From contig JBNGIO010002628.1 in assembly GCA_049999805.1 (NCBI GenBank), positions 1 to 38,251 on the forward strand: a stretch of DNA of 38,251 bases, in the 5' to 3' direction. Positions within the stretch are counted from its first letter, which is position 1, and each line of letters opens with the position of its first letter. The notes under the pieces were generated by a model. It saw nothing but the letters and a program-made list of their open reading frames with translations. It ran no database searches and was not told the origin of the DNA. Shown here in pieces: positions 9,697 to 19,609 of this stretch. Source of the stretch: Folioceros fuciformis. Taxonomy: Eukaryota > Anthocerotophyta > Anthocerotopsida > Anthocerotales. The position numbers were made by a program, and so were the translations under genes.

Positions 9697-10326
9697 GCTG
9701 TGGACCTACTCTACCCCTGTCTCAAGGAAACAACTTGCCCGCCCCCACGCTTTTCTCTGAACGACAACGAAACGCTTTAAGCCTCGCAAGCACAGCTGGA
9801 GCAGGAACGAGAGCAAGAGAATTCACATGTATGCGCCGGGACGCTTATAGAGGCTTCTCAGCTCTAGGCTTGGGGATTTCCACATCCGGCGCGTAATCAG
9901 GAGAGTAGAAACGGAATCCAGAAAGTAAGAACTCACCCAATACCCAAGAGAGAAGTCGCCAGACTTCACGGCCTCCGTCGACAAGTGGCGTCAGTATCTG
10001 TCCATCAAACCGGATCGTAAGTTCGAGCGTGTTAGGTGTTTAAACGTAATGGCCTATCGTCCTCTGGTCCCCGCCTCCTAGGCGTAGGTGGGTAGTACAG
10101 TGTGTGTACCCACGGACATCGGCTACTTCCCGCTCATGCTTCTTGCGTGTTTTAAAATTGATTTGGCATTTACGGTCCGGCGACGGTGGCTAACCGCCAC
10201 TTCTGCCACACTCCAGCAGCGGCCCGCGACCATTTATTCAGCATGACGCGAATCTCGCGCTTCCAGACAGTCCGATTCTCTATTGCACGGCTCACGAAGA
10301 TTGAGATAATCCACCTTACCGTCCCT
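9697..10326. other. intergenic, no gene recognised
   Basis: This lies upstream of pseudogene A and downstream of GH9 pseudogene 3. No domain-bearing frame was seen on either strand. Confidence 0.4.
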
Positions 10327-10700
10327 GGATGCCTTGAAGAGCCATGCTGCACCCCGGCAGCTCATCGTTGAAGGCAGAGTAGGAGCAGCACAAGGGGCAC
10401 AATTGAGGCTGCAGGGACCCGGCGTTGTAGGGCCCTCGGTCCTGTCCGGAAACCAGAAGAGCTCAGCGGTGCAGGCTGGGAACAAAATGGACCATCGGAA
10501 TCTGTATGTATGCTTTTCCTCCCATCAAGTCGACGCTGGAGGAGGAAGAGCCGCCAGTCAATCCAGGATCCCTCCTCCACGTCAATCTCTGGGATGTGGG
10601 CAATGGACCACCAGATCGTTGCCCGTCGTAGAACAGGATGGTCTTGGACCAACAGCAGCGGCATTGCAACCTTTAGTCGCCCACAGTATGCAAGCCAGCG
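10327..10700 (-). pseudogene. GH9 endoglucanase pseudogene, copy 3 (short, internally deleted)
   Basis: Two GH9 blocks are joined on the minus strand. The N-terminal block reads [20 protein letters not shown], then [23 protein letters not shown], corresponding to exon 1 and the first residues of exon 2 of the intact gene. It then jumps straight to an equivalent of '[32 protein letters not shown]' (10480-10330), which is in a different frame and altered (QLCPLCCSYSAFNDELPGCS). The catalytic DAGD block and the C-terminal half are missing. The deletion plus frame changes show a pseudogene. Confidence 0.8.
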
Positions 10701-10788
10701 GCACACACCCACACTATCGAAGCCGCAGCTCGCAGGTGCATTGCCACGCGTGAACTTCGGGCAATTTTTTCGAGATACAATGTGAATC

Positions 10789-10925
10789 TGCTGCAGATAG
10801 CGACCAGATGTGAGCTGTCGAACAAGGACAAGGAGATGGCGGATTGACGAGCAGGATGCAACGCCAGGGACGTGGTGGACGGGGATTAAATGAACTCCAT
10901 TGAACAACGCGCCTCCAGGCGGCGT
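10789..10925 (+). repeat. dispersed repeat, copy 3 (partial, no tRNA)
   Basis: It matches the first part of the 4553-4904 repeat, for example CTGCTGCAGATAGCGACCAG and GATGCAACGCCAGGG. It lies immediately upstream, in the minus-strand sense, of GH9 pseudogene 3. Similarity is clear by eye but lower than between copies 1 and 2. No tRNA sequence follows. Confidence 0.65.
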
Positions 10926-11319
10926 ATTTCGATGTTGGATATATCTTTTCATTTAACAACCACGATAGAATGATTACTTTTGTTGTGAGAAGCTACTCAA
11001 AGCCAGGTTTTACCACATCTACTGATTGAACCTCTTGGGGCACGGATCATCATAAGCTGAACATCAATCCTGATCATGATAGAATTACAGGTTGTAATGT
11101 GCTTACATGAAGGCACTTTGCCTTCTAGTCTCTTTCAATCTCATTACTCCCAGTTGTACTGCCGTCGGCTACTTACACTACCCCTTTTTGTGTGTGCAAC
11201 TAGCCTCATGATTATGTGAGGAATGATGGCAAAGTCGTTAACCATTTCGTACTAATAAGTGCGAAGGAAATTGATGGAGTAAAACGCACGTTGCTCAACA
11301 ACAATGTAGAGCCCAGGAT
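10926..11319. other. intergenic, no gene recognised
   Basis: Mixed-composition sequence between repeat copy 3 and pseudogene B. Nothing is supported. Confidence 0.4.
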
Positions 11320-13074
11320 TTAGGGACACCGGCTCCAAATCCAACCCATAACAATGAGAATGGAGTCCGAGAGATGTTTGACTGTGTCGCCGATGTGTAT
11401 CTTGTTAGCCTGCAAGTCCTGCAACAAATTGGGGCTCATCAAGTTTGGCCTAGGTGTGTGAGTAGTCTCAAATATGGGTGGACTAGTGGTACAGTCGCTG
11501 AACTACCTGCAAGATGTCGTTCCAGCATCGTGGACGGGTAGTTCAGCTGCAGGTCTTGTCACTCCAAGAGTTCACCGTGTCCTCCTTCGCAGTCTTTACT
11601 TACAGTTCGTCCTCCTGTCGTCAAAGGAGTCAGAATGGTTGAAAATGTACTACTTCGTGTGCAACCTCTCGTGTACTTGGTGCACGTCTTTAGATATCAG
11701 AAGACTCTAACGATGTCTTCTGGAAAGAGGATGCACTTACCAAGAGCGTCTCCTCTCCCTCTTCAGCCTTAGTAGACAGCATGATTCTCTGATCCAATTC
11801 CGTGACCCGAGTTACATCATCTACGAGGAGCCTGACCGAGCTCCTCTCGAACTGCCAGAGAGTGCCAACAGCATCAGCAAAACTGCAATCCTTAATACAA
11901 GACAACACAACGTCGGATGTTTTCACTAAGAACCATGAGAGTAGTGTGCATTGTCTAGCTGTGTAGACCTTCCGTATGGTTAGTCGGTCAACCTCGACCT
12001 TTGCGTGGTACGTCAAAGGACGCTTTCAATGTGCTTTCTCCGTCTGCAGAATGTGATTTCAGGACTGAAGTTCCATCCACATTGCTTCCGTATTATGCAT
12101 ACGCTGAAAGGAGAAAAAGGGTTGTACCGTCACTATTGACCTTGACTTCGTAAGCTTCCTCGTCCTCCTGGGCAGTCTCTGTGGTATCCTCCTGCCGTGG
12201 ACAAGCCAACTCTTTCAGCTTGTCCAATTGGTGTAAAGGTAGATTTGCGTCCAGCATTTTGACGGGAAGTATACGTCGACTTTTCGGGTCGACCCCTTTG
12301 AAGCTCCTGTTCAAGTTCAGTTTTTGAAAAGGAAGGAAGATGTTTGAGTGCATCAAGAATGGCTGAATCCTTCAAATTCGACTTGCAAATTAAGCCACGA
12401 GGGCGTACTGAGCTGCAAATTTAACAGACCATTCAAAGTTGAAGGTGCAAGGGGCCAAACCGAGCCGCAACCTAGTTCTCACACGGGCTCTCTGAGAGTC
12501 ACCCATGTCAGCACACAGGTTGACAAGCTCTCCCAGAGCTACCCTCAAGTCCTGCTCCAGATTGGACCTCAGTTGCAGACCTTGATCCGTAGGCACTCCT
12601 GATCCTGGAACCTTCTCATGAGCCATAGCTGAAGACGAGGCTGAAACAGTTTGTTCGAATACGCAGACATATGAGCCAGAAATCAACACATGAATTGCAG
12701 ATCTATCTACGCCATGACAGCACGCCTTAAATATAATTGTGGAGCATTAACTCACAAGAGGCCTCCGAGGATATCCAAGTCCTGGGCCGGGGCTGGGGCC
12801 GGGGCCGGGGCCGGAGCCGGAGACGGAGACGGAGACAAGATGAGCCGGCACACTTTCGCATTGTCGTCACATGCGTGGAATCGAAGGGGTTCGTTTTTCT
12901 GGGACAAGACGCACTGCTTCTTGATCGCCCTCGCAGAATATCAAGTGCCGGGAGGAGTCGTTCCCTGGCAGATTCTGGGGCCACCGTTTTGAAGGTGTAG
13001 GGAAATTTATTTTCTGGCCATGCCAAGAAGATAGAATCAAGGCTATGGAACTCCTCGTCGCCTGTCTTGATCAA
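11320..13074 (-). pseudogene. plant 'YIPPHxR' family protein (DUF7903-like), copy B, broken
   Basis: Paralogue of copy A on the same strand, aligned from the region before exon 2 to the terminal exon. Blocks seen: LRSNLEQDLRVALGELVNLC (12570-12510); HLPSFSKTELEQELQRGR, then, in a shifted frame, KMLDANLPLHQLDKLKELA; RLTIRKVY; RVTELDQRIMLSTKAEEGEE. The terminal exon 11409-11320 ends WIWSRCP-stop, matching copy A's WICSHCL-stop. The recognisable YIPPHxR start is missing, and the corresponding 5' sequence carries a stop and a GC-rich hexanucleotide repeat. The frameshift between the ELQRGR and KMLDANLP blocks also supports pseudogene status. Confidence 0.65.
12785..12836 (+). repeat. GC-rich hexanucleotide repeat
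   Basis: About nine units of a six-base period drift from GGGGCY through GGGGCC and GGAGCC to GGAGAC. Because the period is a multiple of three, every frame stays open and reads as dipeptide runs (Gly-Ala/Gly-Asp on plus, Pro-Ala or Pro-Arg on minus). The G-tracts could form a G-quadruplex. Confidence 0.9.
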
Positions 13075-13625
13075 ACAACTTCCTCGATTCCTGATTTCTC
13101 TGCGGGTAAGAGCAGAACGCTTCCGGGATTGTGAGAGTCAGGTACAACCGAATGCTTCAAAGAGGTCGGAGATTAAACAGGTGATTTGACGCCAGGTCAA
13201 CTAATAGAGAAGCTCCAGCCACTGATGTGATTTGGAAATAGTTCGGCAGCGGTATACAGTATGTGGCATTTGTGGATGCAAGTACTGCAAGGCTAACAAA
13301 TCGCTCAGAAGGAAATGTGGCTGTCCTTCCGAGGCGGACGCTGACTATCTAACACCACCCTTAACCACCATAACCACATATTACCCTCAATGCACATGCA
13401 GAGGGCGGTAGGGGAGCATGTTGAGGGAAAAACTACTGCCAGGACCGAGTTTGTTATATTGGCAGCCCAGGAAGGCAACCTTTACCTGGTGGTGCCACAT
13501 CGTCCTTACGTAAGGCTGCGGGATTACATTACTCTCCTGCTACAAACTGATACACGGTATTTGGGCTTGTCAATGGGTGCTGTTCAGTCCACATCTAAGT
13601 TTTAATCTTGGGCTGTAGGCTGTGG
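13075..13625. other. intergenic, no gene recognised
   Basis: This lies between pseudogene B and GH9 pseudogene 2. A 71-codon plus-strand frame (13390-13605) has no recognisable features. Confidence 0.4.
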
Positions 13626-15290
13626 AGCCGATAGCAAGGTGTGCCAAGAGTTCCACCATGACATCGTTGGTGGGCTTGGCCTGGCCTGCTCGTAGTTGTT
13701 GCGATCGTTAGCATGAGCACCAGCGTCGTCTGGTCCTCCTACGATGCGGGCCGCCTCCCGTCAGCTGGTTGGGATCGGAAGTCCTGGCATTGACGTAGAA
13801 GGAGAAGCTGTCAGAACTGTCGATCTTGGCGGGTGAGGGTGAGTCTTCATGCAGGGGACCGAAGCCGCGCGGGCGAACCCGCTGGTGAACCCGCTGCGGG
13901 ACACTGGTCCCAAATCCCACCATGTACAACATGCTCTGACTCAGAGGATTGTCTCCCAGATGTAGTCCACCTGTTACAGGCAAGTGATCGCTGTCAGCTG
14001 CCTTAAGCGTCACCCAGCACAAACTATGCAATCCATCAGACTGTGAAGTAGGAGCCGAGCATCATTTGCACCCCAGGACCTGCAGGCGACACTACTGGCA
14101 GTAGTGTTCGTACCTGGGTTATGGCGTGGAGACAGAGCTGGGCAGGAGTGATGACCGTGGTGCCACAAGTGACTGTCTGTTGAGCTGCGTCCAGGCACTT
14201 GGCGTAGACAAAGAGAAGGAAGGAAGATGCAGTCACGTACTGCAGATTACTGCCTGCCGCGAAATAGAAGAGCCCAGTGCACCTGCAGTAGGCACGGCCC
14301 AGTGAGATTTCATTCGCAATGCAAATCACTTGCAATTGTGAGAGCAAAGTGAGGATTCATTCATTCAATTCGTCAAAAAGCAAGGAGATATATGGATGTT
14401 CAAGGTACCGCATTTGCTTACCAGGAGTGTACATGGGCCCTCCCAGCTCCTCGCCCTTGTCCACAAGACACTGCAGATACTTGTCGTCCCTGGATGGCTT
14501 GAATAGCCAAGCTGCTACCCACAGCAGATCATCCTTGAATCCCGAGAAAGAGCAGTAGAAGGGGCAGAGTTGCGACCTCAGCCACCCGTCGCTGTAGGCT
14601 GCTCTGTACTTGTCCGCAAACGAGAAGAGCTCGGTGGCGCTGGGCAAAAGCGCTGCAGAGTGCTGGGCGTCAGAATCTTGGAAGACTATGGACTCAGCGG
14701 TCAGCGTGGCAGCCGTTTCCCAAGCCACATCTGACCTGGATTGGTTGCACCAGTCTTGTGTGGAGTGCGGTCTGTTCACATGTCCCCCGGCCTCTGCCAG
14801 CACGCATGATCCTCGGTCGGGTACGCCACCTGAACGTACAGCTCACGATCGGTTGGTCCCGTGTGACCTTTCAGCAGGCAATCAGGTCCCCAGCGAATCG
14901 CATCGTGTCCGTGGGTCATCTCCCCGGCTGCACTCAGCTCCCTGCCCTTTTCAATTACCGCCCACGACAGCAGGGTGACGGTGAAGGCCACGGCAGGCCG
15001 AACTTCACATTGTCGCCAGTGTCGTACTACCCTCTCACCAAATCGATGCCGGAGGACGAGCCGTCAGTCAATCCAGAATCCCCTCTCCAAACCAATCTTT
15101 GGGACGTGGGCAGCGGCCCAGATCGCTCCCCTCGTAGAAGAGTATGGCCTTGTACAGGACGTCCCTGTAACTAGCTGCCCCCGAATCCTGCACGAGCATC
15201 AACCCTCAGCCCTGCACCCAAGCAAGGCAAGCCACACCCAGCCACACTCCAAATGCGTTGAACTTTGGCTCTCTTCCGCTAGTTCCTCCT
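13626..15290 (-). pseudogene. GH9 endoglucanase pseudogene, copy 2 (nearly full length)
   Basis: The most complete decayed copy. From the 5' end on the minus strand it shows: a signal-peptide-like [47 protein letters not shown]; a TAG at the first Tyr of the YYDTGDN motif (about 15030); a frameshift at FGLPMAF; MAFTVTLLSWAVIEKGRE; ELYVQVAYPTEDHACWQRP followed by a TGA; SDVAWETAATLTAESIVFQ; SFADKYRAAYSDGW; FKDDLLWVAAWLFKPSRDDK; an internal deletion joining ELGG to YTPG; a GT-AG intron (about 14435-14279); FAAGSNLQYVTASSFLLFVY; a second intron ending before VDYI; a frameshift at GDNPL; MLYMVGFGTSVPQRVHQR; and the tail NDRNNYEQA in a shifted frame. The four introns that interrupt the first half of the intact gene are absent here. 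It lies head-to-head with the intact gene. Confidence 0.9.
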
Positions 15291-16143
15291 CTCTTTTTTG
15301 TTTTTTAATCGTGTTTTCCATCTCTTTTCCAACAGAATCTACAACAAACCTCAAACTGTGTGTACTACATGTTTGTATCCTGTCCTGAAGTGATGGGATG
15401 GGGACTAGGCTAGGCGCATTCATGGAGGGTCGAAAGCAGAGTGTTGTATTTTCTCGATGGCCACATACAGGACAATGTCGTTATGTGCGCCGAGAGCACT
15501 CGGGTGCTTTAGTTCCTTGAGGAACCGGGAAACGGTTGCAAGGTTCAAGCGTCGAGGGCCGCCGAGCCGAGCATGTTCACAGTTCAAAGGGAGCGGACAC
15601 TAGCTGCAGGGGAGGGCATTAAACAGCATGCTGAAATACCCTTTTTCCTTTCGTCTAACTAAGCATATAAAGAGGGTGTCAGAAGTTGAGCAGAAAGCGT
15701 CACGAGCTCCCACGACAGTGGCGCATCCAATGGGTCACGGATGGAACGTGTGAACGGTGCTCGTCCTTGTCTTCAAGTGTGATGGGTGACTTATGAATAG
15801 ATGATTCTTGTAGGAGGCATGAGTTGAGTGAGCAGGACCATGATCACCAACAGCACTGCCTCACGGTGTGCCTAATGCCAGGCCCTGCTCTGTCCGGCCC
15901 GAGACTTGAGATTCACAAGTGCTCGGCTTGTGATCGAGTTGTGAATAGTGGATTGACATGTCATTGGTAGATAGTTCCTGCTGCTGCTCGAGACACTGCT
16001 GAAATCAGCTTTTGGGGTGACACTTGCTGATACTCAGTCTGCAGGCTCGACTCTGCTGGTTAGAAAAAGCCCAGCCAGTGGGTGCACCGGCCTGGACCAC
16101 CCACAGTGCACGAGGCGTTGAGGAACTGTAGCAGCGTCTGGCC
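15291..16143. promoter_or_regulatory. upstream region of the intact GH9 gene
   Basis: Non-coding stretch between the heads of GH9 pseudogene 2 and the intact GH9 gene. A TATA-like CATATAAAGAG occurs at about 15664-15674, which would imply a leader of roughly 450 bases. That is weak evidence, and no other element stands out. Confidence 0.3.
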
Positions 16144-18367
16144 ATGGCCATGGATCAGACTGTCACACGGTTGGGGTTGCGTGCTCTTCGCGGACTCCCT
16201 CTCGTGCTCACGCTGTGCTTGACTGGAGTCTGGGAGGCACGGGCTAATTTTACCTCGTCTCATTACCTGGATGCTCTCACCAAGTCCATCATGTTTTTCG
16301 AAGGGCAGAGGTCAGGGAAGCTGCCCTCGTCGCAGAGAATGTCATGGAGGGGAGATTCCGCGCTCACTGATGGTCATTCAGACGGTGTAAGCTCGACTTG
16401 TCAATGAGAACGGCATGTTGTGTTCGACTTGGAGTCGCGAGATCCTTGGTACTGACCGGCATCGTGTGTCCCTGTAGGTGGATTTGACAGGAGGTTACTA
16501 CGATGCTGGCGACAATGTGAAATTCGGTTTCCCCATGGCATTTTCCTTGACCATGCTGTCTTGGAACGCCATCGCCTTCCGGAGTTCGTTGTCCAGAGCC
16601 AAGGAAATGGACAACCTTCGAGCTGCCATTCGATGGGGCACAGATTATCTGCTCAAAGCTCACACGGGCCCTACTGAACTCTACGTCCAGGTAATGTGTA
16701 TGTGAAGTCCCGCTAACGTTCAGTTCCAAATGGGACGACAACATTGCTATGCTACTGTAACGGCCGTCGCTGTTATTGAGATGTACGTGAGGGTGTCTCT
16801 GGCTGAAAACCGTTACAGGTCGCGAATACTTACAAGGATCACTCCTGCTGGGAGAGAGCTGAGGGAATGGACACCGACAGAACCCCGTACAAAATCACAG
16901 CCCAAAACGGTGGCTCAGACGTTGCGGCTGAAACAGCCGCTGCACTGTCTGCCGCTTCCATTGTGTTCAGAACAGTCGACAAAGCTTACTCGCAGAAACT
17001 CCAATTTCACGCACAACAGGTGAAACGATTTCGACCACTTACTGCATCTAAATTGGATGGCCGGCATCGGTACCCAATGTTCCTTCATGCTGTGCTCCAC
17101 ACCAACGACGTTGCAAATCGCAGATGTTTGAATTTGCGGACGAACATCGGGTTGCGTACAGCAGCGGTCCTCTGGGCTCCATTGTGTGCCCATTCTACTG
17201 CTCTTACTCTGGCTACAATGTAAGTAGATGGGATGTCAAGTTCCAGCTGGACGCCGTTGCTAGCCATAGCGTGGGCGAAATAGTAACAATGTTGTCGGCT
17301 CGCGCAGGATGAGCTTCTTTGGGGAGCAATGTGGCTGCGTCTGGCTTCCGGAGACGACAAATACCTGCAATACGTGATCCAGAACGGGGGGAGCTTGGGC
17401 GGCACCACCACATCCATGAACGCCTTCGATTGGGACAACAAGTACGCTGGAGTGCAAGTCCTGGCAGCTCAGGTAACTAAAGTTGTTGAAGTTCATCTGT
17501 CTAGCTTCACATGTTGTCCAATCAAGCGTGCCCACGAACATGTTGCAAATGCTCCTGTGGCCAGCTCTACATCTCCGGAGCGAGCTCTGATCTGGAGCAA
17601 TACAAAGCTCGAGCTGACGACTTCGTTTGCTCTGTCATGCCCGGGGTCTGGGGCCAAACTACCACTCGAGGTGAGCCTGCAGCCGGCGACTTCGGGCTGT
17701 ACAACGGGACATGATTTGTACCACTGGTGCCATTCCAATCATCTGATGTGCTCTCCCATCGGCTTGTCAGGCGGGCTCCTGTGGCACCAGTCCGGCAGCA
17801 ACATGCAATATGTGACAAGCACAGCTTTCCTCCTGGCAGCCTACTCCAGGAGTGCAGTGGGACCGCACCGAGTGCGGTGCGGCGAGCGAGGGAGCTTGAA
17901 GGCAACCCAGTTGGCATCCTTCGCCAGGCGGCAGGTAACTTCCACTACCTCGAATATCTGGCACTGCCAGTGCCCCATCCATTCCACATCATTCCCCTGC
18001 TAGTGCTCCACAAAATTCATGCGTCCTTGCCCTCCCACGCCTGCAGGTGGACTACATCCTCGGTGACAACCCGCTGGGAATGTCGTACATGGTAGGCTTC
18101 GGATCCAAATACCCGCAGCAAGTGCACCACCGCTCAGCCAGCAACCCGTCCCAGATGGTTCACCCCGCCTTCATCCCCTGCTCCGACAGTTTCAACTTCC
18201 TCAACCTCGACAAGCCCAACCCCAACCTCCTCGTGGGGGCGATCGTGGGCGGCCCCGACTATGACGACCGCTTCAACGACCAGCGGTCCAACTACGGCCA
18301 GACCGAGCCCGCCCTCTACATCAACGCCCCGGTGGTGGGCCTACTCGCTAAGCTCGCCAAACCCTAG
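16144..18367 (+). CDS. endo-1,4-beta-glucanase, glycosyl hydrolase family 9, secreted
   Basis: Inverting endoglucanase that cuts beta-1,4-glucan in the cell wall. Eight exons join in frame: 16144-16386, 16478-16690, 16819-17019, 17124-17219, 17308-17472, 17565-17670, 17771-17934 and 18047-18367, giving 502 residues, typical of the secreted plant class. A hydrophobic signal peptide (about 1-34, [17 protein letters not shown]) is followed by [20 protein letters not shown]. The catalytic-base motif [18 protein letters not shown] carries D90 and D93. The C-terminus has [18 protein letters not shown] (423-425) and the family signature F-N-D474-QRSN-Y-GQT-E483-P-A-LYI-N-A, with E483 the expected proton donor. 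There is no transmembrane anchor and no C-terminal carbohydrate-binding module. Exon 7 ends [20 protein letters not shown], somewhat off the family norm. All introns are GT-AG, 91-128 bp. It is intact, unlike its three upstream relatives. Confidence 0.93.
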
Positions 18368-18571
18368 CTATGGCAGCAAACGTCCCTCACGTTCACAGCT
18401 GTGGACTCCACATTGCTTTCGATCATCGCCACGATAATGATGATACCGTGGTGCACGATCCCGCGATTCCACTCGCTTGCATTCGCACTTATTCAATTTC
18501 TCCCGTCCCATGGTCCCCGCTCTGGCAGTGCTGCAATCGCTCCCTGTCTCGGGCGATCCCTGGCCGAGAAC

Positions 18572-19060
18572 ATGGAATGTTGCATGTCGCGATTCGTAAG
18601 AGCGTGGCGAGCGAGGGAGGCGCCTCATGAGCCTCCGCGCCGGCCGGTGGTGACCGTCCTGGGACAAAGCGGCCGCGCAGTGGAGTTTCCGCGGAGAGTG
18701 AAATGCAGCGAGCTGCTGCTGGCGTACCCGTCTCACACTGTGTTGCATGCCGCCGCTGTGGTGCTGAGGAGACCCGGCTGGCGGCTTCCCCGTGACGCTT
18801 TCTTGGAGGTCGGCCACACATACCTGCTGGCGGCCAAGCCAAGTACTCAGTCCCCCGTCCAGTTTGTCATCTCCAAGGAGCACGCTGCCAGAATCATGCG
18901 GGAAGCTGCCACAACTGCTACTTCTATCGCTCCTGGTGCAGGCCATTTCCCTGTCCCTGTACCTTCTAGGCAGGCTCGAAAGGCCATCTCCTCGAAGCGG
19001 GGAAGGTTGCAACCCTGGGTTTCCAGACTCTCCCCCATTCCGGAGATGGCAGCTGTTTGA
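18572..19060 (+). CDS. PADRE-domain (DUF4228-like) small protein
   Basis: A single-exon frame of 162 residues, read from ATG 18572 (MECCMSRFVRAW). The same frame stays open upstream to 18401, but the family usually starts close to this point with a short Cys-rich head. RRPVVTVLGQSGRAVEFPRR, then CSELLLAYPSHTVLHA and DAFLEVGHTYLLAAKP, follow the order of PADRE/DUF4228 proteins ('V.++..G...EF..P+...ELL...P.HFV...... L..G..YFLLP'), a plant family linked to stress and pathogen responses. The usual myristoylation start MGNC is replaced by MECC, so lipidation, if any, would be by palmitoylation (inference). It lies 204 bp after the GH9 stop. The C-terminal 50 residues are basic and not recognised. 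The family call is moderate. Confidence 0.6.
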   Translation: MECCMSRFVRAWRAREAPHEPPRRPVVTVLGQSGRAVEFPRRVKCSELLLAYPSHTVLHAAAVVLRRPGWRLPRDAFLEVGHTYLLAAKPSTQSPVQFVISKEHAARIMREAATTATSIAPGAGHFPVPVPSRQARKAISSKRGRLQPWVSRLSPIPEMAAV

Positions 19061-19609
19061 AATTTGCTTGCTCTGCTTTGTTGCAATCGCAGCTCGCCAG
19101 CACTAGCAGCTTTGCGGAAAAGATAACCACCGCAGATCATGAATCTTTATTTCTGCATCAACCTCGGGGCTCTCAGCGGCAGCAAGTGGAGCTGGCAGCG
19201 GAGTTCCTCCAACATGGCAATGCAATGAATTACGCACTGCAATGAGAGTCTTGTTGAAGTGGCGAGCAAGGATCTGGGAGAGGGAGCAAGGAATGAGAGT
19301 GCTGACTGCTATGTCTTTGATTCACTCAAGGGCAGACTGTGGGGAAGGAACCAATGCTGTTTGTTTGGTGTAAGCTACATGTGTATGGAAGAAATCAACA
19401 CCAAAATCCGCCCTTCGCACTTCCAGTTCCTCGCTTTCCGAACACATCTTCGGAGCCAAAGATTCTGGTAGCGGGGAAGCAGGTAGAGCAGCACAATCAA
19501 AGACGCAGGACACACCACGATGTCGACGAAGTCTAACATCGCTAGCTAACAAACACGCACACACAGCGATATATTGTAGTACGATGGGCCAAGCTATCTT
19601 CCGCTTTAG
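19061..19609. other. convergent 3' intergenic region
   Basis: This separates the ends of two convergent genes. I looked for a thioredoxin-like exon with a CxxC motif belonging to the VKOR gene on the minus strand and found none. Confidence 0.45.
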
